Counted from the first letter of the stretch, positions 44,001 through 54,809 are shown. The stretch: 64,000 bases of DNA from Magnolia sinica (GCF_029962835.1 NC_080577.1:4340001-4404000), one strand, 5' to 3'. Notes: generated by a model from the letters alone, not told the origin. Program-made: numbers and translations.

Positions 44001-46665
44001 CATTAGCCCCCTTTTCTTCGTGCATGGAAAATGTCCTTGCATCTAGTCTTCCAAGTCTTACAGAAAGGGGATTTACCCTCCCATTATCCATATCTGGAAT
44101 TGAAATAGTACATTTTTAAAAAACTTTTTTGAGAGGTAATCAGTTATTGAGTAATTTTATAACAAGAAATGAGAATACAAAAGGGGAAAGAGGAAGACAG
44201 ATAGTAAGAGATTATCCCATATACTCCTATACAATGGGAGGGATAGAACTCCTCAAAAGGCCTAAAATATCTTGCATATTACAGACCCTTAAGTATACAT
44301 TTTGTAAAGCCCAAAAGATTGGCCACCCTCTAGCTTTCAGGGAAAAAAAAAAACTCCCATAGTACGACGTGGATGTTGAAGGTCCTATTGTTGCATTCCT
44401 TGCAAATGGACCAAAATACTGCTCATGTTGCCAATTTCCAGAATATCCTTTTGCTTTGAAACTCCATTTTCTAGATTGAATAAGATCTCTATAACCTGGC
44501 ATGACACGCTATGTCATTAGCAGGACTAAAAACCTCCACCAGATCCCCGATGCAAATTCACAATGCAAGAGTAAGTGCTTTACTAATCCCACATCATTCA
44601 TTCATAGAAAACCACACCAATTTATAAGCCCCATGTTTCTAGATAGGAGACAGTCAATTGTCAAATTTTATCATTCACAACTAGCCATCCAAAAGTGACT
44701 AGGGGCCCAAAAATCGCCATAGATGTACCAAAGGAGCACTCTGATCATAATTCCCACTGCCAAGTAACCCCTTTTTTTTTTCCTTGAAAGATGAAGCACT
44801 TTATTAAGCAAAGCCAAAACAACACAGCCAAAACGGAAATAGAGAAACAACAACAACAAAAGAAAACTAAAATACAACAACCAGCCCCCTGAACTGGAGA
44901 AAAACCCACGAAGGAACCCTAAAGGGAACTCAAGGTGCCCAATCTCTAAAATACAACAAAACCCTACTGAACACTCTAGTACAAGAAACCCTCAACTTGT
45001 AGAAGCAACAATTATTCCTTTCAGTCCAAATAGCCCAAAGAACAGCAAGGAAAATAATCCTTCACTTTTTTCTTCCAAGGAGCCCCCCTACTTCTGCATG
45101 CCACGATCAAAAGAGACATTCTATGAAGTAGGGCATCATCCACGAGATCTTGGCCAGGGCTAGAACTAGCGTCCATATCTCCACAGCAAAAGGACAATAA
45201 AGGAAGAGGTGTTCAATTGATTCAAACATCAAAAGGACAATGAAGGAAGAGGTGGTCAATCAATCCAGCATCTTGAAAACACATCAGGCATGCATTAGTC
45301 AAAGGCATGCCTCTTTTCCTCAAGTTCCGCAAGAACCCAACTCCTCCTAACCATCCACTCGAAAGCAACGATTTTATGAGCAGCCCCATAAAACCAAACA
45401 ACTCCCATATGGCAGCAACTCGCCAAAGAGACCAAAGAAGTGAGGGACCCGTAGAAGGAATGCACCGAAAAGGAACCCGAGTAGCCCATAAAATGATCTT
45501 GTAAAAAGTTTGGAAGATTTTTCAAATTTCCACCTCCAAATTCAACAGATTGAGGCCAAAATAAGAAACTTTGAATGCAATCTTGAAAATGAGCAAAATC
45601 ATTAATTTCCTCATCAGAAAATGGAAGTAATGAGACCATATAGTGGTATTCCCTACCATATTGACACACTGAGAAATAATGGTTCCCTTGTTAGCTGCAA
45701 TTCTGTAAAGCCAACGGAAGGAAGCAACCGATCTTCCGAAACACCCCAGGTCTTCCGAGAATTGAATATGTGATCGATCACCAACTACATATGATAGGCC
45801 ATACAAGAAACTACCAACACCCACCGATTTTCTGACACACCATGGGTCTTCCCAAAATTGAATATGTGATCGATCACCAACTACATATGATAGGCCATAC
45901 GAGAAACCACCAACACCTACCACAGCTTTCCCAATGCACGAAGATCTATAATCAGAAGAGTGTAAGGTAAACCATCTGCCCTCTTGAGCACCATATTTGC
46001 TAATAATAATTTGCTTACATAATTGATCTTCCTAAGAGACGAACCTCTATAGCCATTTCCAGGATAATGCATGATTCACAAGATGAAGATATTTCTGACC
46101 CATTCCCCCATTCACCCACAGGTTGATACTTCTTTCCATCCAAGCATATGAAATTTCTTTTTCTCACTCATCTCATTCCACAAAAGTCTCTTTGGAGCTT
46201 CTCAATGCACCGGATAATAATCACAAAGAGTTGGAATAGGTTCATAAAATGAACCAAAAGATTAGCAAGAGCAGCTTTATTTAGGGTGCTGCCACCCCCA
46301 AAAGAGAGAGATTTGCTTTTCCACATCGAAATTTTCCTTCTAACTCGGTATATGACCGTGTCCCAAAGATGGGGTTACAGCTTTAGATAATCTTAAACTT
46401 TTGAAAGAAATTTTGAATAAAAAGATGAAACCATGATTTTATGGACCGGTTCCCACGCAAAACACCATTTGGTAGAAAGCAATATGAAATACAGCAGGCA
46501 ATGCTGATTGAACAATTATGCTGGAAGCAGGACTAATCACCATTAGAACTGACAGCAATGGGACCTTCCATCAAAAGGAAGTTTAATACAACATGCACAA
46601 GCAGACACATCTGATATCATCTATTACCTGCCATATGAAGCAGGAGAAAAGCAAAACACCTGAAA

Positions 46666-46713
<48 letters not shown>

Positions 46714-47413
46714 CAGATATAACCACCAACTTCTAGCAAAAGGCACAATCTTCCTAAAAATAATGAAGAAAGAAAGAAAATAACCAAATTCTTCATAACC
46801 CCATTTGGCATTTCCGTTCCTCTCAAATCTATACGCCACAAGCATTAATCCAGAAATTCTCTACCAGATTGAATTCAGCGAAGAACAACCCAATCATAGA
46901 AAGAAAAAGGATTGATCCACATTAACAATTCCCCAAAACCGTGCCGCATTCTATCAAAATTCCATTCCTTGGGGATTGTACAGAGAAATCAATCCCTCTA
47001 CCAAAAAAAAAAAACAATCATAATTTTTTTTTAAAATCCCAAAAAAAAAAAAAGAAGCTCAGATCACCAAATCATCCAGAACCCATCTCGCATTCCCCCT
47101 CGAATTCCAATCCCAAGAAACCGAACGACGTAAAACCCAGAAAATTCAATCCCTGACAAACAAACAACCGCACCCAAAATAAAAAACGGACCTGATGGAT
47201 TGGTGGGTACATGGAATTGGTGCAGACAGGGCATTCGAGCAGCTCGTGGACGCTACTCGTCGGAGGAATCACCGAAGAGACATTGGAGGAATTGTTGCTG
47301 TGGTGGGTCTTGGAGAATGTATGGTGGTGATGCTGGACCGTTGTCGTAATGGTAGAATCATCATCGTCGATCCCATCAGACGATGAAATGCATTCAATGG
47401 CATCCAAATCCAT
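38070..47413 (-). CDS. SINAT3: SINAT-type RING E3 ubiquitin ligase, three exons
   Basis: The exons are 47192-47413, 39710-40096 and 38070-38432. They sum to 972 nt, or 323 aa plus stop, within the 305-327 aa normal for plant SINAT proteins. All joins are phase 0: [14 protein letters not shown] and [16 protein letters not shown]. The C3HC4 RING spans about residues 61-98 (CPVC, CHNGH, CSTC, CPTC). The SINA zinc-finger/TRAF-like domain covers about 115-319 ([37 protein letters not shown]) and the end is CIPNLCS. The N terminus is acidic, then His/Ser/Asn-rich (DDDDS, QHHHHTF), as in the SINAT3/SINAT4 group. Such ligases work as dimers and mark target proteins with ubiquitin; Arabidopsis members act in growth, light, stress and autophagy signalling. 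The subgroup is inferred from the N terminus and neighbours. Intron 1 is 7.1 kb with LINE remnants; intron 2 is 1.3 kb with a foldback. The intron 1 donor (GTCCGT) is a little off consensus but fits the family junction. Confidence 0.95.
38662..39010. mobile_element. Foldback element in SINAT intron 2 with a tRNA-like core
   Basis: The ends ATCATAGTTTAAAAAACTAG and, inverted, ACCATAGTTCCAAAACTCGC mark a 349-bp element with GACTCG/CGAGTC-rich arms. At its centre (about 38848-38912) lies a tRNA-like sequence, described separately. Confidence 0.55.
38848..38912 (+). other. tRNA-like sequence (possible decayed tRNA or SINE head)
   Basis: GGTTGGTTGAGTGCTCTACC looks like a D arm. ACCTC-TTTATAA-GAGGT makes a 5-bp stem with a 7-base loop, anticodon position TAT. 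GGGTTTGAATCC resembles the B box and T arm. The T stem pairs poorly and I find no clean acceptor stem, so it is not called as a working tRNA gene. Confidence 0.35.
39011..39709. other. SINAT intron 2, repeat-derived text
   Basis: This is intronic. An inverted theme is seen between 39115-39135 (GAAGATTCGATGGCTGGGAT) and 39478-39500 (GAAGATCCCAGCCATCGAAT), suggesting a decayed foldback of about 380 bp. No coding content. Confidence 0.4.
40278..40603. mobile_element. Family C repeat in SINAT intron 1 (hAT-like)
   Basis: The ends are GGCTGCAACTTGGGTTC and, inverted, GGGGGAGCAACTAGGTTGGG. The interior is dominated by GGTTGGG words with TAATCACATGTA, as in the copy at 20683-20993. No transposase is seen. 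Confidence 0.5.
41925..42003 (-). other. tRNA-derived sequence, possibly a SINE head
   Basis: The minus strand reads CCATCCCTCAGTGGTAGACT, an A-box-like start, and then GGGGGTTCAAGCCC, a good B box (GGTTCRANYCC). A stem-loop between them is imperfect. A SINE 3' end is not clear, so this could also be a decayed tRNA copy. It lies in SINAT intron 1. Confidence 0.4.
42516..43078. repeat. Tandem duplication, 284-bp period, in SINAT intron 1
   Basis: CAATTGGGAATTTTTCAGAG starts at 42547 and 42831. Shared blocks continue through AATGAAATCTCATTCTCGAT-like sequence, GTGTTTCATTTG and AGAAAGATATA-CCTTGGTTATA. The copies differ by perhaps one base in ten, so the duplication is not recent. Confidence 0.8.
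43429..44110 (-). other. Intron stretch with a poly-T and two unexplained coding-like frames
   Basis: A poly-T at 43429-43441 followed by GGTGAAGGATATACATAAC looks like a LINE tail on the minus strand. Two minus-strand frames are not explained. One at 43903-44091 begins [18 protein letters not shown] and continues [15 protein letters not shown], after a TTCAATTCCAG acceptor-like word. Another near 43640-43740 reads [20 protein letters not shown]. They could be fragments of an inserted or captured gene, or chance. I do not recognise them. Confidence 0.25.
44126..44770 (-). mobile_element. L1-type LINE 3' fragment
   Basis: Minus-strand pieces HFWMASCE and [17 protein letters not shown] follow the zf-RVT region of plant L1s (compare GWLVGKKKILTVDNLRKRG in the copy at 10360-10906). 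The 3' UTR-like part ends in A-rich sequence at 44126. It is interrupted and adjoins a second LINE at 44771. Confidence 0.55.
44771..46400 (-). mobile_element. L1-type LINE remnant in SINAT intron 1
   Basis: Poly-T at 44772-44781 marks the poly-A end of a minus-strand copy. Read on the minus strand from 46400, the pieces are [45 protein letters not shown] (twice, 45750-45920) and [20 protein letters not shown] (about 45340-45400). A roughly 90-bp tandem duplication causes the doubled [10 protein letters not shown] block, and a roughly 48-bp one lies at 45189-45262. Stops and shifts show it is dead. It lies in gene orientation. Confidence 0.75.
46667..46709 (+). repeat. (GA)n microsatellite in SINAT intron 1
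   Basis: About 21 uninterrupted GA units, which read as (TC)n on the gene strand. It lies 480 bp from the intron 1 donor. Confidence 0.95.
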
Positions 47414-47423
47414 TCATGCAAAT

Positions 47424-47562
47424 GAGAGAGAGAGAGAGAAAGAGAGAGAGAGGGAAGAGAAAAAAACCTCTGGCTTTTTGGGTTTCTCTCTCTTTCTTCG
47501 TTTGAATTCTCCCTCCCTCTCCCTTCCTTCTTCGAATCCAAAAACCAGAAGAAAGATTAAAC

Positions 47563-47603
<41 letters not shown>
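47424..47603 (-). promoter_or_regulatory. SINAT 5' leader with two (CT)n tracts
   Basis: On the gene strand, a CT tract at 47424-47453 lies 11 bases upstream of the ATG. A purer (CT)n of about 40 bp lies at 47564-47603. Both would fall in the 5' UTR or core promoter, where GAGA/CT repeats are common in plants. The transcription start cannot be placed. Confidence 0.6.
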
Positions 47604-47605
<2 letters not shown>

Positions 47606-47689
47606 TCTTCGGTTCTTTTCTTGCTTTCCGGGTCTTTCCGTGTAATGAGGGATGGAAGCCACACCGTCGAATAATTAAAGAGAAAAAGG

Positions 47690-48089
47690 CTTTGATACTC
47701 TGGCAGACAGTGGTGGATGATACGCAGGCACTTCGAAATTGCTCAGAAATCGCATACGCCGCATACATGCAATTTAAAACAAAACCGTTCCAGTTATGGG
47801 TCCCAGTTTACATGTTTGACGAACCCATAGATTACGCATATTTGATTATCTGACCACTGAGTTGATGGACATCTATTGAACGGTTAAAATGAAAAATATC
47901 CAATGGTCAGTTTTTTAATTTTCAACAAGTGTCCGTGAATCATAGGTAGGGGTCGCTCATCCAATCTAGAATTGGGACTATGACTTAGAAACGGTGAGCT
48001 TTACAGTTTATTGAATTTAATTGTATGCCTCGTTTACAATTTATATATGGCTGAGTATCTTGTGTTATAATCCACCAGAGTATCAAAAT
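47690..48089. mobile_element. MITE family B copy, 277 bp upstream of the SINAT ATG
   Basis: The left end CTTTGATACTCTGGC with GGATGATACGCAGGCAC, and the right end, inverted, TTTTGATACTCTGGTGG, bound a 400-bp element. The core has GACATCTATTGAACGGTTAA and ATATCCAATGGTCA. No coding content. Its position puts it at or in the SINAT promoter. Confidence 0.75.
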
Positions 48090-48194
48090 GCTGCTTTCTG
48101 AGTCGCACACGTGTGCATCCGGCCAGGCCACACATGTGGTGGGCCTGTAAGTATACGTGCCTTGGGGCGCAGAGTATATTCTCGGATCCACCGA

Positions 48195-48602
48195 GGTTGG
48201 AGCCACCTTCATGTACGTGCCTTACATCTACGCTGTCGATCCGCTTTGACAGCTTATTCCATGCATGGTATAAAAAACGTGAAGCCAAACCAAATCTCAG
48301 ATGGACCACAATAGAAAACAGTGGTGATCGAATACCCGTAAATAAAAACTTCTCAGGGCTATCAGAATGTTTATTTTCTCATATAAGGTTAAAAGACCTG
48401 TATGAAAAGACCATACAAATATCATTTTGATTCAAAACTTTGATAGTTTACAAGAAACTTTTAACGGTCAATCAACACTGTTCCTATGATGTGGTCCACT
48501 TGAGATTTATATCTTCTATCTATTTTTACCATACTCTAAAATAAGCTCTCAAAACGGATGGAATATGTGGATGTAAGGCACGTATATCAAGTTGGGTCCT
48601 AC
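48195..48602. mobile_element. MITE family A foldback
   Basis: The left arm has TACGTGCCTTACATCTACGC and, inverted, the right arm has TACGTGCCTTACATCCACAT. The interior has the family words AAACCAAATCTCAGATGGAC, GTGGTGATCGAA and GATGTGGTCCACTTGAG. Confidence 0.65.
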
Positions 48603-49196
48603 GGTCAATGATCGACCCGCGCCCGTGTCGTTGGTCTTCTTGTCTCTGACCATCTGTTTTTCAAATTAGTGCGTGGACCGAATTTTGGGCTGGGGCACTT
48701 TCAAGGTGGGCCCACCTGTTAGTGCCCGTATATCGTACCGTGTGCCGCGGAACGCCCCTTTCAGTTTCTTCTCCCGAGGATCGCCTGTGGACTTTTCTGT
48801 CCAGCAGGTCCTGCCAATCTGGTTTCTTTTCCATGTAGTGTTAGGTGGAGCTGTAGGCCAACACCGCCCACCCATCAGATCATGTCTTTGTCTGGCACTT
48901 AACTGACAATAACTTTAAACGAACGGTATCAGGCATGAGAAGAGTGACCTTGATATGGACGGTGGATTTGAAAATGGTTGTGTTCACAAAAAGCAGGCCG
49001 TTTCTTTCTTGAGATTTGTATACAGACAGGATGTACAAGATGGACGGATCGGATTAGCATTAATACTTACAGAATTAAGCAGTTGGGGGACACTGACTGA
49101 TTCTTGATCCACCGCGTTGGATGAGAGTCTCTTAACCAAGTTTAACAGGTGTTTAACACTATTAACGGACAACGTATCAGTAGGGGAATGGGAGTT
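48603..49196. other. Intergenic stretch
   Basis: No gene is supported. A minus/plus open pair near 48670-48900 is short and matches nothing I know. Confidence 0.35.
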
Positions 49197-49591
49197 ATTT
49201 GATACTCCGGCTGCGTGTGACGCTTGATACACGTGCACCAAACATTAACTCAAATAAACCGATTGAATTGTAGAGCAGATTGTCGCTACGTCACTCCCAT
49301 GATTATGTTGATCGTAAATTTCTAAATTTTGATTCATGGACGCTGTTTTTTTTTTTTTTTTTTGAAATAAGACTGTTGGATATTTTCATTTTCAACCGTC
49401 CAATAAATACCCACCAACGGGATAGAAAGAAGAATTTTTCTTTATTGATTATGATATATCTAAACTGGGACCAACGAATTGGACAGTTTAATTTGAGCTG
49501 TTTTTCTTTATTATTATTATTACGTATGCAGTTTTTTAGTAATTATACGTGCATGTGTATCATCCATCAAGTTTTGCCAGAGAATCAAAGT
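49197..49591. mobile_element. MITE family B copy
   Basis: The left end TTTGATACTCCGGC with GACGCTTGATACACG and the right end, inverted, CTTTGATTCTCTGGC bound a 395-bp element. The core (GGATATTTTCATTTTCAACC, GTCCAATAAATACCCACC) is the inverse of that in the other copies, so it lies in the opposite orientation. A poly-T lies near 49346-49362. Confidence 0.65.
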
Positions 49592-51429
49592 TTTTCTGGA
49601 AGGTAAATTACACGAGCCTCGACCCAAGCCTTTGCACATTATACATGAGTTTTCACTTCCCACAAGCGAGCCGTAGTTCATCGATCGAGACCATTGATAT
49701 TTTGGGACACTCTTAGATGGACCATATCCAACAATTTTATCAATAGGATAATCTTACGTTTCACTTCGTGGCCAAAAAATAGACTGCTGCAAAAGAATCA
49801 CAACAATATTCATGTTTAAGTCATAAATTTCCGAAATTGTTGACCAGGATCTTCTTATGTGAAAGAGTTCCGATGCATGGTTAATTTTAGATCTACAGTA
49901 GGACGCAACAGATCGATGGTCCAGATTATTGGAACATGGGCCCTACTTTATGAGCAGCGAAATTGCGAATACGGTGGAAAATCCCTCTGGCTGATACAAA
50001 TGGAATGATTGTATCCTGCCTAGAGAGATAATCCGCGGGGCCATCTTGATGTCTGGGTAAAATGAGCTAGATCAAGTCTCAAGTGGACCACTGAGTGGGA
50101 ATTGAACGCTGACCATAAATGATTATTATTATTATTTGAGAACTGCAGCAGTTTTGGATCAAGCTGATTGTTTTTTTATTTTTCTTTCTCAAGATCCATA
50201 TTTATATTACCTTGTTAGAAGTTGGATGACAAAAAACATCATGGTTTTCCCTAAGAAGGTTTCGAGTATGGGTATCATTATCATTGTTGCTTTTAGTGGT
50301 GTGGTCCATTTGGGTATTGCATTTGCTTTTTTTTTTTTTACTATAATAAAATGATATGTAAAGATGGAATAATGGTGTGATTAAAACTAATAAATCACTA
50401 TGAACCCATAGAGCCCTATCTGAATGAATTTTCGAGGGTAGGATGCAGTCTTGGATATAAATATTTTAAATTATTAATTAAAATAATCATCAATTATAAC
50501 ACCATAAATATAATGATCTCAACATCTGAAGCTATTATTAATTTAAATATTTGGCTTTTTTTCAAGATGAAAATACACACCTGCTAGTTGTCCCCTCATA
50601 CAGTGATAAATTTTCAAAGAAGTTGAGAGGGCCTTTAGGGAATGGCAACCCCTCGACCAATCTGATCTATTCAATATCAGACAACTAGCGACCCACATTA
50701 TGGTCATTTTTAAAAAAAAGAGTTATACATGGCCCGCAACTATATTAACACTGTGTTAATTCCAAACTATTTCCTCTAATGTTGTACATTTGTGAAAACT
50801 TTTGCATATAAAATAAAATTAAAACCTCTTTTATGTGGACGACTTAAATCTACTTGACAAATGAACCATGCTAAATGAAATAGTTTATAATTAATGCAAT
50901 TGCGGCTACAAACAACTCTAATTTTTTTTTGAAATGATTTTCTTATGTGTTAAAGATTATTCGATAAAAGTAAATGGATCAAATCAAATGATGGATGACT
51001 CCGGTTATCTCCAAGTATTAGTTTAATAAAGCCCATAACTCATTCTTAAAAAGACCTCTTGGACGTACCAGTATTTTTGTACTAAAAACAGCTAAATAGT
51101 AACTGGTTGCAATCTAATTGGACTGTATCATACAAACCATAATTGCTGACTGGCACGGACCAATGGCAATACAGGAAAGCAGAAAAGTCATGGTTCATGC
51201 ACAATGGCACATGTAACTTCAAACACGTGTCCCGGTAGAAAATATTTTTTTTTGAATTTGAACCAGGGGATGATTTTACATTTGGCTACCAATAAGACAG
51301 TTGACATCACCCGTTCAATTCTTGATGGGCCCACGCGTGCACAGTTTAGATGGTGAAGGAGCACGTGCGTAGATCTTCATACTCTGCCCATGTATCAAAT
51401 GACCCGTCAAACCGATATATCCCAGTTGC
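49592..51429. other. AT-rich intergenic stretch with a family A fragment
   Basis: No gene is supported. Words near 50040-50120 (CCATCTTGATGTCTGGG, TCTCAAGTGGACCACTGA) are a decayed family A piece. The rest is AT-rich. Confidence 0.4.
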
Positions 51430-51945
51430 TTCAGTTCAGTATGGACGCGGATTAGCTACTCACAGGTTGCGTAGCGAATCTCGCTACCGAAGTGACGTCA
51501 CCAAATTTTGTGGACCCCACCATTATGTATGTATTGTATCCACACCGTCCATAATTTTGGAGAGATCATTTTATTTCATAATACAAATAACGAAGCAGAT
51601 CCAAAGATCCAGTAGACCACACCACAGAAAAAAGTGAGCACGGTGATGCGCACCGTTGAAACCTTCCTAGGTCCATAGTAACGTTTATTTCAGATCCAAC
51701 CTGTTAATAAGTTAACACATATATGGAAAAAAGGAAAAAAACAAATATCACTTTAGATATGGTTACTAAGAAGTTTTTAATGGTAGGCGTTCAATCCCCA
51801 CTATTTTCTATGGTGGGTCCATTTGGGCTTTCGAACTACCTCATTCTTTAGTTCACGTCTGAAAATGATATCTCCACAATGATAGACAGTGTGGATACAA
51901 TACACACATAATGGAGGGGCTCACCAAAGTGGTTGACGCTATATA
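51430..51945. mobile_element. MITE family A foldback next to the satellite
   Basis: GGACGCGGATTAGCTACTCA begins it. The left arm has TTGTATCCACACCGTCCAT and the right arm, inverted, has TTGTATCCACACTGTCTATC. The interior has GAAACCTTCCTAGGTCC and GGTGGGTCCATTTGGGC. The satellite array begins right at its right edge. Confidence 0.7.
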
Positions 51946-54480
51946 ATGGAGGGGTCAATTCAATGCATTTCATGGTCAATTCCCTTCACTTCACGGTTAT
52001 TTCCACACATTTCACGTCAATTCACTTCACTTCATGGTCATTTTCATGCATTTCACGGTCATTCTAGGCTATTCCGTGTTGATTCACGGTCATTTCTATA
52101 CATTTCACGGTCAATTCGCTTTACTTCACGGTCATTTCTATGTATTTCACGGTCATTTCGCATCACGTCACAGTCATTTTCATGCATTTCATGGTCAATT
52201 CACTTCACTTCATGGTCATTTCTATGCATTTCACGATCATCCTTACTGATTACATGTTGATTCACGGTCATTTCCATGCATTTCGCGATCAATTCCCTTT
52301 ACTTTATGGTCATTTCCACGCATTTCATGGTCAATTTGCTTCACTTCACGGTTATTTCTATGCATTTCACAGTCATTCTCAGCAATTCTGTGTTGATTCA
52401 CGGTCATTTGCGTGAATCAACACGGAATCGCCGGAATGACCGTGCATTAACACGGAATCGCTAGGAATGACCGTGAAATGCATGGAAATGACCGTGAAAT
52501 GCATGAAAATGACAGTGAAGTGAAGCGAATTGATCGTGAAATGCGTGGAAATGACCATGAAATGAAAGGAATTGACTGTGAAATGCATTGAATTGACCGT
52601 GAATCAACACAGAATTGCCGGGAATGACCGTGAAATGCATGGAAATGACCGTGAAGTGAAGCGAATTGACCGTGAAATGCATGAAAATGACGGTGACGTG
52701 AAGCGAATTGACCATGAAATGCGTGGAAATGACCGTGAAGTGCAGGAGATTGACCTTGAAATGCGTGAAAATTACCGTGAATTAACACGAAATCGTCGGG
52801 AATAACCGCGAAATGTATGGAAATGACTATGAAGTGAAGCGAATTGACCGTGAAATGCGTGAAAATGACCATGAAGTGAAGGGAATTAACCGTGAAATGT
52901 GTGGAAATGACCGTGCATCAACATGGAATCACCAGGAATGACCATGAAATGCATGGAAAGGATCGTGAAGTGAAGCGAATTGACCGTGAAATGCGTGGGA
53001 ATGATTGTGAAGTGAAGGGAATTGACCGTGAAATATATGGAAAGGACCGTGAATCAACACGGAATCACCAAGAATGACCGTGAAATGCATGGAAATGATT
53101 GTGAAGTGAAGCGAATTGACCGTGAAATGCATGGAAATGACCGTGAAGTGAAGGTAATTGACCGTGAAATGTGTGGAAATGACCGTGAATCAACATGGAA
53201 TCACCGGGAATGACTGTGAAATGCATAGAAATGATTGTGAAGTGAAGCGAATTGACCATGAAATGCATGAAAATGACTGTGACGTGAAGCGAATTGACCG
53301 TGAAATGCTTGGAAGTGACTGTGAAGTGAAGGGAATTGATCGTGAAATGCGTAGAAATGACCGTAAATCAACACGGAATCGCTGAGAATGACCATGAAAT
53401 GCATGGAAATGATCGTGAATTGAAGCGAATTGACCATGAAATGTGTGGAAGTGATCGTGAAGTGAAGGGAATTGATCGTGAAATGCGTGGAAATGACCGT
53501 GAATCAACACGGAATCACCGGGATGACCATGAAATGCATGGGAATGACCGTGAAGTGAAGCGAATTGACCGTGAAATGCATGGAAATGACCGTAAGTGAA
53601 GGGAATTGATCGTGAAATGGGTGGAAATGACCATGAATCAACACGGAATCGCCGGGAATGACCGTGAAATGCATGGAAATGACCGTGAAGTGAAGCGAAT
53701 TGACTGTGAAATGCGTGGAAATGATTATGAATCAACACGGAATCGCCAGGAATGACCGTGAAATGCATGGAAATGACCGTGAAGTGAAGCGAATTGACTA
53801 TGAAATGCGTGGAAATGATTATGAATCAACACGGAATCGCCAGGAATGACCGTGAAATGCATGGAAATGACCGTGAAGTGAAGTGAATTGACCGTGAAAT
53901 GCACAAAAATGACCATGACGTGAAGCGAATTGACCATGAAATGCGTGGAAATGACCATGAAGTGAAGGGAATTGACCGTGAAATGCGTGGTAATGACCGT
54001 GAATCAACATGGAATCGCTAGGAATGACCGTGAAATGTATGGAAATGACCGTGAAGTGAAGCGAATTGACCGTGAAATGCGTGGAAATGACCGTGAAGTG
54101 AAGGGAATTGACTGTGAAATGCGTGGAAATGATCATGATTCAACACGGAATCGCTGGGAATGACCGTGAAGTGAAGCGAATTGACTGTGAAATACATTGA
54201 ATTGATCGTGAAGTAAAGGAAATTGACCGTGAAATGTATGGAATTGACCATGAAGTGAAGGGGAATTACCAAAATTGACCATGAAGTAAAGTGAATTGAC
54301 CATGAATGTGAAAGGAATTGACTGTGAAATGCATGGTATTGACCGTGAAATGAAATGAATAAAATTCACCGCGAACTGATTGAAATTGATCGCGAAGTGA
54401 ATGAAGTAAATGAAATTGATCGCGAATTGATTGAAATTGACTACGAAGTGAATGAAATGGATTTTCAACCATTGGCATGA
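51946..54480. repeat. Inverted higher-order satellite of 21-bp TGACCGTGAA monomers
   Basis: The array is built of 21-bp monomers headed TGACCGTGAA. They come in type A (tail ATGCRTGGAAA), type B (tail GTGAAGCGAAT) and type C (tail GTGAAGGGAAT), plus a 31-bp marker unit D (TGACCGTGAATCAACACGGA, then ATCGCCGGGAA). The usual order is D-A-B-A-C-A. Up to about 52406 the units read on the minus strand; from about 52412 to 54480 they read on the plus strand, so the array is one large unequal palindrome. D units in the right arm start at 52594, 52772, 52908, 53044, 53180, 53358, 53494, 53628, 53722, 53816, 53994 and 54130. Beyond 54150 the units lack D and drift to TGATCGCGAA forms. Open frames of up to 192 residues on both strands follow from the 21-bp period and are not taken as genes. 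Confidence 0.93.
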
Positions 54481-54809
54481 TGAAATATTGAAAAATAAGT
54501 TGGTTAGCTAAAGTGTCATCTGCTACCCAAAATCCTTTATGTTACATGAAGTAACTCATTCTGGCTTAAGAGATATGTTTATTAACGAATAAAGAGAAAT
54601 GAATAAAAAAAGAGATTTTTTTTTAATTTTTATTTTTATATGCTTATATATATATAACTATGTGTTAGAAATAAATGTAGGGGAGAAAAAGTTCTCCTCG
54701 TAAATTATTATTATTATTATCTAAGTAGACAGGTGGGACAGCGAGTCAGGTTGGCCAGGCAGGATTTTTTCGTTTTTTTCCTTTTTTTTTCCATTGTAAT
54801 CCTACTACT
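54481..54809. other. AT-rich spacer
   Basis: Low-complexity AT sequence with TATATATATA near 54645 and ATTATTATTATTAT near 54705. No gene or element is defined. Confidence 0.5.

Noticed and set aside
46617-47768. Ser/Leu-rich and Glu/Arg-rich frames near the SINAT 5' end
   Set aside because: Produced by translating (GA)n and (CT)n tracts.
51946-54272. Many overlapping open frames of 60-192 residues on both strands (His/Phe/Ser-rich on one strand, Asp/Arg/Glu-rich on the other)
   Set aside because: They follow from 21-bp repeat units, which keep frame, and shift at each 31-bp unit. No start context, no domain, and equal coding look on both strands.
51946-54480. CRISPR array
   Set aside because: Repeats are 21/31 bp without unique spacers, units are degenerate, and the genome is a plant.
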